NCBI GenBank assembly: GCA_019113455.1
Contig: DXHG01000217.1
Coordinates: forward strand, 1 to 25,400
Source: Candidatus Treponema faecavium
Lineage (GTDB): Bacteria; Spirochaetota; Spirochaetia; Treponematales; Treponemataceae
Length of the DNA: 25,400 nt
Reading direction: 5' to 3'
Shown here: positions 1 to 6,967 of the stretch, piece after piece
Position numbering within the stretch: position 1 is the first letter of the stretch
How the letters are laid out: each line of letters starts with the position of its first letter
Position numbers and translations under genes: made by a program
Notes under the pieces: generated by a model
Told to the model about the DNA's origin: nothing
What the model saw: the letters and a program-made list of their open reading frames with translations, nothing else
Database searches by the model: none

Positions 1-419
1 TCTTTAAACGATATTTCCAAATCATAGCGCAGACTGTCTCCCTGCCCGGGATCGGAAGCGCTGGCGCGGCGGCGGCCTCCCATGCCTGCGCCGCCGAACA
101 GGTTTTCAAAAATATCGCTGAAACCGCCGCCGAACAAATCGCTGAAATCGTTGAACGCGTGGGAATACCCGCTGCCTGCGCCGCCGCCCATTCCTTCAAG
201 ACCGGCAAAGCCGTACTGGTCATATATCTGGCGTTTCTGGTCGTCAGAAAGCACTTCATATGCTTCTGTCGCCTCTTTAAATTTATCTTCCGCCTCTTTG
301 TTTCCGGGATTGCGGTCAGGATGATACTGTATCGCTAATTTACGGTATCCTTTTTTTATATCTTCTTTTGTTGCGTTTTTCTGGACACCAAGAACTTCAT
401 AATAATCGCGTTTTGCCAT
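1..419 (-). CDS. dnaJ: Chaperone DnaJ (Hsp40), N-terminal part, cut by window start
   Basis: This is the co-chaperone that delivers substrates to DnaK and stimulates its ATPase through the J domain. The visible 139 codons start MAKRDYYEVLGV and carry the J domain, with the diagnostic HPD tripeptide in the segment AIQYHPDRNPG. A Gly/Phe-rich linker follows (FGGGFSDIFENLFGGAG), then the start of the substrate-binding part. The frame is open to position 1, so the zinc-finger and C-terminal domains lie outside. The start at 419 is preceded on the minus strand by GGAAGG, a good ribosome binding site about nine bases away. The gene follows grpE and dnaK on the same strand, but a terminator and a promoter-like sequence separate it from dnaK, so it is probably also transcribed on its own. 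Identification is secure. Confidence 0.96.
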   Translation of the reverse strand, partial: MAKRDYYEVLGVQKNATKEDIKKGYRKLAIQYHPDRNPGNKEAEDKFKEATEAYEVLSDDQKRQIYDQYGFAGLEGMGGGAGSGYSHAFNDFSDLFGGGFSDIFENLFGGAGMGGRRRASASDPGQGDSLRYDLEISFK

Positions 420-439
420 TATCTTTCGCCTTCCACTAT

Positions 440-468
440 ACTATACCAATAATTAAGCAAATATACAA
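440..468 (-). promoter_or_regulatory. Putative sigma-70 promoter of dnaJ
   Basis: On the minus strand TTGTAT (468-463) is followed after 17 bases by TATAGT (445-440), with a second overlapping TATAGT at 440-435. It lies between the dnaK terminator and the dnaJ start at 419, leaving a leader of only about 15 bases that holds the ribosome binding site. The -35 is weak (3 of 6), so this rests mainly on the -10, the spacing and the context. Confidence 0.45.
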
Positions 469-470
469 TA

Positions 471-511
471 ATAAAACAAAAGGGAGCTGTACACACCGTA
501 CACCTCCCTTT
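471..511 (-). terminator. Intrinsic terminator after dnaK
   Basis: Read on the minus strand, an inverted repeat (511-498 against 492-479) forms a stem of eight plus five pairs around one C-C mismatch (503/487) with a 5-base loop. The T-rich tract TTTTGTTTTAT follows. It lies about 40 bases past the dnaK stop. The T-tract overlaps the stem base, as is normal for Rho-independent terminators. Some read-through into dnaJ is possible. Confidence 0.8.
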
Positions 512-548
512 AGTACAGAAGACTTATCCGTACAGATACGCTTGCGCG

Positions 549-2477
549 TTATTTCTTGTCATCGTCGACAACTTCATACTCTACATCATCGGCAGTTCCC
601 TTTGCGGGACCCGAACCTGCATCAGAAGAAGCGCCGGCGGCTCCGTTATTCGGCGCAGCGCCTGCACCGGAAGCCTGCTGCTGCTTATAGACTTCTTCAG
701 CAATCTTATATGAAGCCTGCTTCAGCGCTTCCGTCTTGGCCTTAATGTCTTCAATATTGTCCGTCGTCAAAGCCTGCTTCAGCGCGGCAATCGCGTCTTC
801 AATTTTCTGCTTGTCGGCTCCGGAAATCTTGTCTCCCATTTCCTTCATGCTCTTTTCGGTAGCATAGACAAGCGAATCAGCGTCGTTGCGCACTTCAACG
901 CGTTCGCGCTCTTTTTTATCCGCCTCGGCGTTCGCCTCGGCCTCTTTTACCATGCGGTCAATCTCGCTCTCGCTCAAACCGCTCGAGCTTTCGATGCGCA
1001 CATGCTGCTCCTTGCCGGTGCCAAGGTCTTTTGCGGACACGTGGACAATGCCGTTCGCGTCAATGTCGAACGTAACTTCAATCTGCGGAACGCCGCGCGG
1101 TGCGGGCGGAATACCTTCCAGATTGAAATTGCCGAGCGTGCGGTTCTGATTAGCCATCTCGCGCTCGCCCTGCAGTACGTGGATCGTTACAGCCGTCTGT
1201 CCGTCAGCCGCTGTAGAGAATATCTGGCTCTTGCGCGTCGGAATCGTCGTATTGCGCGGAATCAGCTTTGTAAACACGCCGCCCATCGTTTCAATACCGA
1301 GAGACAGCGGCGTTACGTCGAGCAGCAGCACGTCTTTAACGTCTCCGCCCAGGATACCGCCCTGAATAGCAGCTCCTACCGCAACCGCCTCGTCGGGGTT
1401 AACGCCTTTGGAACCTTCTTTGCCAAAGAGCTCTTTTACAACTTCCTGCACTTTCGGCATACGGGTGGAACCGCCGACAAGCAATACCTCGTCTATTTTG
1501 CTCGCCGTAATGCCGGCGTCTGCAAGCGCCTTGCGGCACGGTTCTTTTGTGCGTTCAAGCAGGTCTTCGGTCATCTGCTCAAATCTGGCGCGCGTCAGGC
1601 TCTTCTGCAGGTGCTTGGGCCCGCTTGAGTCAGCCGTGATAAACGGCAGGTTGATCTCGGTGCTCGCCATATTGGAAAGCTCAATCTTGGCTTTTTCCGC
1701 CGCCTCGCGCAGACGCTGCAGCGCCATGCGGTCCTGAGACAGATCGATACCGGTATCGTTTTTGAACTCCTCAATAAGCCAGTTGATTATACGCCGGTCG
1801 AAGTCATCGCCGCCCAAATGCGTATCACCGTTTGTCGACTTAACCTCAAACACGCCGTCGCCAAGCTCAAGGATGGAAATATCAAACGTACCGCCGCCCA
1901 GGTCGTATACGGCGATTGTCTTTTCAGATTTCTGGTCTTTATTAAAACCGTACGCCAGAGACGCCGCGGTCGGCTCGTTGATAATGCGCTTGACATCAAG
2001 ACCGGCAATCTTGCCTGCGTCTTTTGTTGCCTGCCGCTGCGCATCGTTAAAATACGCCGGCACCGTGATAACCGCTTCCGTAACTGTCTCGCCAAGATAG
2101 TCTTCCGCAGTCTTTTTCATCTTCTGCAGAATAAAGGCGCTGATCTCCTGCGGGGAATACTCTTTTCCCTCGATGCTGATGCGCACATCCTCGCCATGAT
2201 CAACAACGTGGTACGGCACAAGCTTTGCCTCGCCGGTCAGCTCGCTGTAGCGGTGACCGATAAAGCGCTTAATCGAATACACGGTGTTTTCAGGATTCGT
2301 TACCATCTGGTTTTTCGCCGGCTGACCAACAATGCGCTCGCCCTTACTCGTAAAACCGACGATAGACGGCGTAGTCCTTCCACCCTCCGAATTCTGAATG
2401 ACAACCGGTTCGCCGTTTTCCATAACGGCAACGCATGAGTTCGTGGTGCCTAAGTCTATACCAATAATTTTTCCCAT
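549..2477 (-). CDS. dnaK: Molecular chaperone DnaK (Hsp70)
   Basis: ATP-dependent Hsp70 chaperone of the cytoplasm, working with GrpE and DnaJ. The 642-residue product starts MGKIIGIDLGTTNSCVAVM, the Hsp70 phosphate-1 signature. It carries the other actin-fold signatures (VYDLGGGTFDIS; LLVGGSTRMPKVQ), the linker DVLLLDVTPLSLGIE, the beta substrate-binding domain, the helical lid, and a Gly/Ala-rich tail ending in an acidic VEYEVVDDDKK. Length is normal for bacterial DnaK. The frame is open upstream to 2501, but I place the start at 2477: GGAGGAA lies seven bases before this ATG, and the protein then begins at the conserved MGK. The gene follows grpE by 39 bp, with a small hairpin abutting the ribosome binding site, and ends before a strong terminator. 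Identification is certain. Confidence 0.98.
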   Translation of the reverse strand: MGKIIGIDLGTTNSCVAVMENGEPVVIQNSEGGRTTPSIVGFTSKGERIVGQPAKNQMVTNPENTVYSIKRFIGHRYSELTGEAKLVPYHVVDHGEDVRISIEGKEYSPQEISAFILQKMKKTAEDYLGETVTEAVITVPAYFNDAQRQATKDAGKIAGLDVKRIINEPTAASLAYGFNKDQKSEKTIAVYDLGGGTFDISILELGDGVFEVKSTNGDTHLGGDDFDRRIINWLIEEFKNDTGIDLSQDRMALQRLREAAEKAKIELSNMASTEINLPFITADSSGPKHLQKSLTRARFEQMTEDLLERTKEPCRKALADAGITASKIDEVLLVGGSTRMPKVQEVVKELFGKEGSKGVNPDEAVAVGAAIQGGILGGDVKDVLLLDVTPLSLGIETMGGVFTKLIPRNTTIPTRKSQIFSTAADGQTAVTIHVLQGEREMANQNRTLGNFNLEGIPPAPRGVPQIEVTFDIDANGIVHVSAKDLGTGKEQHVRIESSSGLSESEIDRMVKEAEANAEADKKERERVEVRNDADSLVYATEKSMKEMGDKISGADKQKIEDAIAALKQALTTDNIEDIKAKTEALKQASYKIAEEVYKQQQASGAGAAPNNGAAGASSDAGSGPAKGTADDVEYEVVDDDKK

Positions 2478-2492
2478 ACTTATGTTCCTCCA

Positions 2493-2510
2493 AAACTGCA
2501 CGGGCAGTTT
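2493..2510 (-). promoter_or_regulatory. Hairpin between grpE and dnaK, abutting the dnaK ribosome binding site
   Basis: AAACTGC and GCAGTTT form a perfect 7-bp stem with a 4-base loop. It sits between the grpE stop (2517) and the dnaK GGAGGAA (2491-2485). There is no clear T-tract after it on the minus strand, so it is not a convincing terminator. It could be a processing or stability element that sets dnaK mRNA above grpE, which is an inference. Confidence 0.45.
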
Positions 2511-2516
2511 ATAATA

Positions 2517-3164
2517 TCAATTTTCCTGTGTTTCCTCAGAAGCGCCGCCGTCAGGCTGTTCCGCTCCCTGAGCCGCCGCGTCCGGCATCGTAACCATCAC
2601 TTTTGCGTGCCTGATAACACGGTCTTTTAATTTATATCCTTTCAGATATACTTCAGTACACGTCGGCACGGAAACCGCGCCCTGCATACTGCCGATTGCC
2701 TCATGAATATTCGGGTCAAACACATCGCCTTTCTGTCCGTATCCGGTAAGGTTGTATTTTGACTCAAGCATATTCACCAGCTGCGTCTTTGTCATTTCGA
2801 CTCCCTGCTTTATCGCGGCAGCGTCCGTTGTGTCCGCTTCAAGCGCGCGGTCGAAATTATCAAGACTGTCAAGCAGATCCGCCAGCAGACTCGTGTTCGC
2901 ATAATCAAACGCGTCCTGCTTTTCTTTTATCATCCGCTTGCGGTAATTATCAAACTCCGCAGCTTTGCGCAGATACTGGTCCTTAAGCTCTGCAAGCTCT
3001 GTTTCAAGCTCGGCTATCCGCTCCTGTGCAGACTGCGGTGCGGTATCCGCAGCGCCGGCCGCACCCATATCCTGTTCAGCCGTTTCGGCGTTCTGCGCCG
3101 TGCCGGGAACCGCCTGTTCTTCACGCTCTTTACGGGACCGCTGATCGCCCTTTTTATCCTTCAT
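2517..3164 (-). CDS. grpE: Nucleotide exchange factor GrpE
   Basis: GrpE is the exchange factor that releases ADP from DnaK. The 215-residue product has a long charged, low-complexity N-terminus (about residues 1-45). A coiled-coil dimerisation helix follows (ERIAELETELAELKDQYLRK). Next is the family core with the near-invariant segment AAEFDNYRKRM, then the beta domain with FDPNIHEAIG and VYLKGYKLKDRVIRHAKVMV. The C-terminal tail is acidic. It starts at an ATG preceded by AGGAA (minus strand, about nine bases away). It is the first gene of the grpE-dnaK unit, with a promoter-like sequence about 35-60 bases upstream. Length is slightly above average because of the N-terminal extension. Identification is secure. 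Confidence 0.97.
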   Translation of the reverse strand: MKDKKGDQRSRKEREEQAVPGTAQNAETAEQDMGAAGAADTAPQSAQERIAELETELAELKDQYLRKAAEFDNYRKRMIKEKQDAFDYANTSLLADLLDSLDNFDRALEADTTDAAAIKQGVEMTKTQLVNMLESKYNLTGYGQKGDVFDPNIHEAIGSMQGAVSVPTCTEVYLKGYKLKDRVIRHAKVMVTMPDAAAQGAEQPDGGASEETQEN

Positions 3165-3198
3165 ATTTCCGTTCCTGTGTAATAATACCTATATCATT

Positions 3199-3227
3199 AA
3201 GATAATAAGAGCGTTTTCAAGCGTCAA
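3199..3227 (-). promoter_or_regulatory. Putative sigma-70 promoter of grpE-dnaK
   Basis: The minus strand reads TTGACG (3227-3222), 17 bases, TATCTT (3204-3199). Transcription would start near 3192 and give a leader of about 28 bases with AGGAA before the ATG. I looked for a CIRCE operator (TTAGCACTC-N9-GAGTGCTAA) here and found none, so HrcA control is not supported by the sequence. Confidence 0.55.
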
Positions 3228-3236
3228 GCTGCATGT

Positions 3237-3266
3237 AAAAAAATTTGCGGGATTACGGCATCCCGC
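3237..3266 (-). terminator. Intrinsic terminator just upstream of the grpE promoter
   Basis: On the minus strand GCGGGAT (3266-3260), a 6-base loop and ATCCCGC (3253-3247) form a perfect GC-rich 7-bp hairpin. Three A and then seven T (3243-3237) follow. It would stop transcripts arriving from the lipoprotein gene at 3647 and insulate the chaperone promoter that starts ten bases further on. A second, smaller GC inverted repeat at 3285-3297 has no T-tract. Confidence 0.75.
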
Positions 3267-3379
3267 GCACGGGCGGTTTTCTTTGCGGGGCTCCCGCGGG
3301 GATATTTCTGCATGTGTGCGCGGGCTTGCTGCAGTTTGCGGAACAGATGTCAGTCAGTAACGCAAGAGCCAGTAAAAAA

Positions 3380-3634
3380 CTTCCCGACAGCTAATTGTAA
3401 ATTTGCCGATGGCAAAATTTTTATTTGCCGTTTATCCGCTGCGAATTTTGCCGTCGGACAGCGAGACACTTGCCGATGGCAAACGTTTCATTTGCCGACG
3501 GCAAACTAAAAATTTGCCGTTGGCAAGTGCGCCGCTGGCCATCGGCAAAATTCATGTCTGATACATGGCAAAATAAAATTTAGCCATCGGCAAAATTTTA
3601 TTTTTTAAATGGCAAATTTTTTGCCGCCGGCAAA
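3380..3634. repeat. Array of TTTGCC-NNN-GGCAAA palindromes at 22-bp period
   Basis: Palindrome centres lie at 3387, 3409, 3431, 3454, 3476, 3498, 3520, 3542, 3565, 3587, 3609 and 3627. Steps are 22 or 23 bp throughout, except the last (18 bp). Scored against the 12 arm bases by hand, the units at 3409, 3498 and 3627 are perfect. Those at 3476, 3520 and 3587 have 11 of 12, and 3542 has 10. Those at 3454 and 3609 have 9. The units at 3431 and 3565 keep only one half, and 3387 is weak. The three central bases vary (GAT, GAC, GTT, GCC, ATC), as do the roughly seven linker bases, which are often AT-rich. The array fills the gap between the lipoprotein stop (3647) and the rest of the grpE upstream region. 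Between the array and the terminator (3267-3379) I see nothing recognisable. Confidence 0.9.
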
Positions 3635-3646
3635 CCTGCAATACAC

Positions 3647-4540
3647 TTATAAGAACAGGTGCGAAGCAACGGTGCGCGCCGGTTCCCACCGCAGTTCCAG
3701 CAGCTCGCCGTCAAGGCCGGTTATATACACGTGCGCGTATTCCGCGCCGGGCGGCGACTCGCTGTCATGCTCCACCGTGTAGGGGCATATGGCAACATCC
3801 CGGTCAAACACCGACTGCACAAACAGATACTCTGTATTGATATCGTATATCACATAGATATCATCGTCAGTGCGGTATACGCCGTATGACAGACCGGTGC
3901 ACGACACGCGCAGGCTGCCGCACACAAACGCGCCGCCGCGCTGGCGGTACCAGGGCTCTTCTTCCATATATACGCCGCGCACTGTGATAACGGCGCCGGA
4001 ATGCCCGTCCGCATCACGCCGTTCTCCGATTTCAACACGGTACGCCGTCGGTTCGCACAGCCACGAGTACCGCGCCGCCACACGATCCGCAAACGAAGAA
4101 GCATCATACCATGCAGGCTCCCCGCTGAATCCCGCCCTGAACGTCTCGTAATAGAGCTCCCATTGCCGGTTCGTATCCCATACCGACACCATGGTTCCTG
4201 ATGCAAAATCGCCGTCGGGCGCAAAGCATACGTCCGTCAGTTCAAGCGAGACGGTAAGGCCGTCAGACGAACTGTCCCAGCTGTACAAAAAACGCGCGGC
4301 ACACACATTGTCTTTTGTATAGAGCGCAAGCTCCTCGTCAGACAGCGGCGCAAGAGAGAAATCGCTTTCCGCTATATAGAGCCGGTCATATCCGGCAAAC
4401 GGGTTATCCCCGCTGAGCTGCACAGGCGCGCCTGTGCCAGTGTCTGAAAACGCACCGCCGTCTTCTTCAGAAGAAATGCAGCCCGCAAACAGCATATATA
4501 CCGCAAGGCAGCAAAACACAACAAACAACTTTTTTTTCAT
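3647..4540 (-). CDS. Putative lipoprotein of unknown function
   Basis: The 297-residue product begins MKKKLFVVFCCLAVYMLFAGC. This is a lipoprotein signal peptide with a spirochaete-type lipobox LFAGC, so Cys21 is the likely lipidated residue. The mature protein starts with an acidic, Gly/Ser-rich tether. The rest is rich in aromatic and acidic residues with an alternating beta-type pattern. I recognise no domain or catalytic motif. The ATG at 4540 is preceded by AGGGGG (minus strand). The gene lies 24 bp after the gene at 4565-5086 on the same strand, so the two are probably co-transcribed. The palindrome array starts 12 bp beyond its stop. A periplasmic or surface location is inferred from the signal only. 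Confidence 0.8.
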   Translation of the reverse strand: MKKKLFVVFCCLAVYMLFAGCISSEEDGGAFSDTGTGAPVQLSGDNPFAGYDRLYIAESDFSLAPLSDEELALYTKDNVCAARFLYSWDSSSDGLTVSLELTDVCFAPDGDFASGTMVSVWDTNRQWELYYETFRAGFSGEPAWYDASSFADRVAARYSWLCEPTAYRVEIGERRDADGHSGAVITVRGVYMEEEPWYRQRGGAFVCGSLRVSCTGLSYGVYRTDDDIYVIYDINTEYLFVQSVFDRDVAICPYTVEHDSESPPGAEYAHVYITGLDGELLELRWEPARTVASHLFL

Positions 4541-4564
4541 ATGATCTGTCCCCCTTGTGCATTA

Positions 4565-5086
4565 TCAGCGCGGTTTAGACATTTTTACCCACAGCGGGCT
4601 GCCAAGCTCCCAGTACAGCGATACCGGAGTTTCAGACGGCTGCCCCGCACGGCAGTATATATCCGCTTCGTACAGGCGGCACACACGGAGCGAAAGCGCT
4701 TTTATCTCGTTTGCGTATATGCCGCCGGGCAGCGCACCGCCGTCCGGGTTCACCGCGTATATCAGGCCGTGCGGCACGATCAGTTCTCCGATACGCACCG
4801 GCGGCAGAGATACGGCTGCGGTGCGGTCGGCAGCTGTGTGCAGCACAAGCGGGCGGAACACAAACGATCCCTGCACCGCAGGCGGCGCAAATCCGCACGC
4901 CGTGATGCGGTTTTTCCAGAAAGCCGCGGGCCGCCCGTCAAGAAACGCGGCAAGCGGATAAAACGGATACAGTTCAAACCCGCGCGCCGCATAAGCGGCA
5001 AGAACGCTCATGCGCTCCTGTTCAAGCTCGGCAAGCGGCGTGTCGTGCGGCACAAGAATCGTATATCGTGCGGTACAGTCCGTCAT
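4565..5086 (-). CDS. Hypothetical protein, 173 residues
   Basis: I do not recognise this protein. It starts MTDCTARYTILVPHDTP, has no signal peptide or membrane segment, and looks like a soluble mixed alpha/beta protein. Tyr, Pro and Ala are frequent. The ATG at 5086 has no visible ribosome binding site. Instead TATAGT lies on the minus strand at 5101-5096, nine bases from the ATG, so the mRNA may be nearly leaderless. The gene is the first of a probable two-gene unit with the lipoprotein at 3647-4540, and is divergent from the lipoprotein-metallopeptidase gene at 5135. Coding status is supported by the tight packing with both neighbours. Confidence 0.7.
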   Translation of the reverse strand: MTDCTARYTILVPHDTPLAELEQERMSVLAAYAARGFELYPFYPLAAFLDGRPAAFWKNRITACGFAPPAVQGSFVFRPLVLHTAADRTAAVSLPPVRIGELIVPHGLIYAVNPDGGALPGGIYANEIKALSLRVCRLYEADIYCRAGQPSETPVSLYWELGSPLWVKMSKPR

Positions 5087-5134
5087 ACAGTATACACTAT
5101 AGCGTTTATAAAAAAAAAGGTGTAGTATACAGCC
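5087..5134. promoter_or_regulatory. Short divergent promoter region
   Basis: Forty-eight bases separate two divergent starts. The minus strand has TATAGT (5101-5096) for the 4565-5086 gene. The plus strand has TATAAA (5107-5112) and AAGGTG (5117-5122), the latter a ribosome-binding-like site about 12 bases before the ATG at 5135. GTATAC occurs twice, near each end of the gap. No convincing -35 is visible for either direction, and the two units cannot have independent upstream regions in so little space. Confidence 0.35.
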
Positions 5135-6946
5135 ATGTCAGAATACCGCGTTTCAAAAACCGTACGGAGCCGCATCTCCTGTCTCTCTGCCGCGCTGCTG
5201 CTTGCCGCATCAGTATCTTTTGCCTCATGCGCAGCACAGACAGAATCAGCGCTGCGTCTGCACACCGCAGACAGCACGTCGCCGCTTATGGCGCTCAACA
5301 GGAACGCCCGCACTGCCCGCGTGCAGTCTGTTAAAGACGGCGGGGAGTATCTGTATTTTTCGTTCTCGCAGGAGCAGCTGCATACGATAACGCGGCAGTG
5401 CGCACAGCAGCCGCAGTCCCTGTATATAGAGCTGAACGCCGACACGGGCGAACTGCTTCCCGGCGCAGTGCCGCAGGTTTCACTGGGGCTTTTGTATCCC
5501 GACGACTTTACCGAAAACGGACGCCTGCGCCCTGCTCTCGCCGAGCGGCCGCTCGTGCAGGCGGCGCTGCGCCCGTCCGAGCGCCAGCCGCTGGGCTGCG
5601 CCAGTGCGTTTGCCGTGCAGGGCGGCGGCAAGCTTCCGGCGGGCTTTTTTATATACACGACCGCTGCGCTTGAGCTTGCACACGCAGAAATTATACCGGC
5701 GGCGCTCGGCTGGGATCTGTCGCAGCAAACGCCCAGATTCTATTTTGGTCAGTCAGGCGGGTTCATCCCGGCCGATACGCAGGTCCTTACAGCGGCGTTT
5801 GATTTTTCTGACGCGGCAGAGCTCTTTGCTTCACCGCATGACACAGCGTACCATATGGGCTTTGAGCCGCTGCAGAGCATGGGCACACAAAGCACGCAGC
5901 CGCGCGTTTCCGTTTCGATGGGAGAAGAAGAGCTTTCCATACGCAGAACAATCGGCACTGATACGGCCCTGATTCCCGCAGCTGCGTTCGCCGAACCGTA
6001 CGGCGTCATGCATACCGCGCAGGAACACGATGGTATGCGGCCAACGGCTGTCCTGCTGCAGCAGCAAAAGTCCGGCAGTTCCGCAGATATTTTGCAGCCG
6101 ATTGCCGCAGACCCGGGGCTTGTTATTACGTGGGATCAGAGCCGCTGGCGCACAAGCGGCTACGAGCTTTTTGCGTGGGACAGATTTCCTTCTATATTAT
6201 TCTTTGATTTCGGCAGCTACGACATACAGGACAGATTCTTAAAGCGCCTCGCGTTCTTTACCGAAAAGCAGGGATTTAAGGGGCGGCTCGCGGCGGACAG
6301 CGAAATCGCGGGCCTGCACGGTTACAACGCGCACGATTACCGCAGCCAGAGCCTTGCAGACTTTTACACGCTCGCGTCTCAGACACGGTTTCCGCTCAAC
6401 GAAGAAGAACAGCTCCTTTGCCGCATTCTGGTGCACAACAATATTATCAGCGCTGCAGCGCAGCCTGACGGCACGACCGTGTACACGCCGCAAAACGGAG
6501 CGATTATCTCTATCTCGCAGGAATCGCCTGAATATCTGCGCTATACGTTTACCGCGCACGAAGGACTGCACGGCCTGTATTTTATCGACGAAGAGTTCCG
6601 CCGCGCCGTTCATCAGATATACACAACAAGCGATGCACGCTCAATAGCGTTTCTGGAACAGTATTTTGTTACGCAGCCGACGCTCATGTATGACATCAAC
6701 GACCAATATCTGATGGAAAACGAATTTATGGCATACATGCTGCAGCGGCCGGTATCGCAAATCAGGCAGTATTTTGCCGGCAACCTTGCAGCGTGGAAAT
6801 CGGTAAACGCCGCTATTCCTGAGCTCGCCCGCTATGTACGCGAAACCGACGCACAGGGCTTTGAGCAGGCGGCGATCAGGCTGTCGCAGTATGTATTTGA
6901 ACGCTGGGGATTAAGCGCCGGCAGGACGTGGCTTATCGCAAAATAA
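5135..6946 (+). CDS. Putative exported lipoprotein with HEGLH zinc metallopeptidase motif
   Basis: The 603-residue product has a basic start, a hydrophobic segment and the lipobox SFASC, so Cys32 is the likely lipidated residue and the protein is exported. Residues about 35-350 show no motif I know. The C-terminal part contains HEGLH at 475-479, fitting the HExxH zinc-binding consensus, in the setting TFTAHEGLHGLYFIDEEF. About 50 residues on comes MENEFMAYMLQ (Glu528, Glu530), a placement typical of the third, acidic zinc ligand in gluzincin-type peptidases. That suggests a membrane-tethered periplasmic or surface peptidase; substrate is unknown. The ATG at 5135 has AAGGTG rather far upstream. 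The gene runs tail-to-tail with the metallo-beta-lactamase-fold gene, 21 bp away. The peptidase call is inference from motifs. Confidence 0.72.
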   Translation: MSEYRVSKTVRSRISCLSAALLLAASVSFASCAAQTESALRLHTADSTSPLMALNRNARTARVQSVKDGGEYLYFSFSQEQLHTITRQCAQQPQSLYIELNADTGELLPGAVPQVSLGLLYPDDFTENGRLRPALAERPLVQAALRPSERQPLGCASAFAVQGGGKLPAGFFIYTTAALELAHAEIIPAALGWDLSQQTPRFYFGQSGGFIPADTQVLTAAFDFSDAAELFASPHDTAYHMGFEPLQSMGTQSTQPRVSVSMGEEELSIRRTIGTDTALIPAAAFAEPYGVMHTAQEHDGMRPTAVLLQQQKSGSSADILQPIAADPGLVITWDQSRWRTSGYELFAWDRFPSILFFDFGSYDIQDRFLKRLAFFTEKQGFKGRLAADSEIAGLHGYNAHDYRSQSLADFYTLASQTRFPLNEEEQLLCRILVHNNIISAAAQPDGTTVYTPQNGAIISISQESPEYLRYTFTAHEGLHGLYFIDEEFRRAVHQIYTTSDARSIAFLEQYFVTQPTLMYDINDQYLMENEFMAYMLQRPVSQIRQYFAGNLAAWKSVNAAIPELARYVRETDAQGFEQAAIRLSQYVFERWGLSAGRTWLIAK

Positions 6947-6967
6947 CAGAACGCGGGAAGACAGGGC

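Noticed and set aside
1002..2438. Long plus-strand open frames opposite dnaK
   Set aside because: They are antisense shadows of a highly conserved gene with biased codon use. Composition is unlike a protein and no domain is visible.
2478..2501. Eight extra N-terminal residues on DnaK
   Set aside because: The conserved MGKIIGID start has GGAGGAA at ideal spacing, and the extension would include that site.
3165..3235. CIRCE heat-shock operator
   Set aside because: Neither half of TTAGCACTC-N9-GAGTGCTAA is present near the grpE promoter.
3380..3634. CRISPR array
   Set aside because: The repeat is a 15-bp palindrome with about 7-bp linkers and degenerate copies. Spacers of 25-40 bp, identical repeats and cas genes are all absent.
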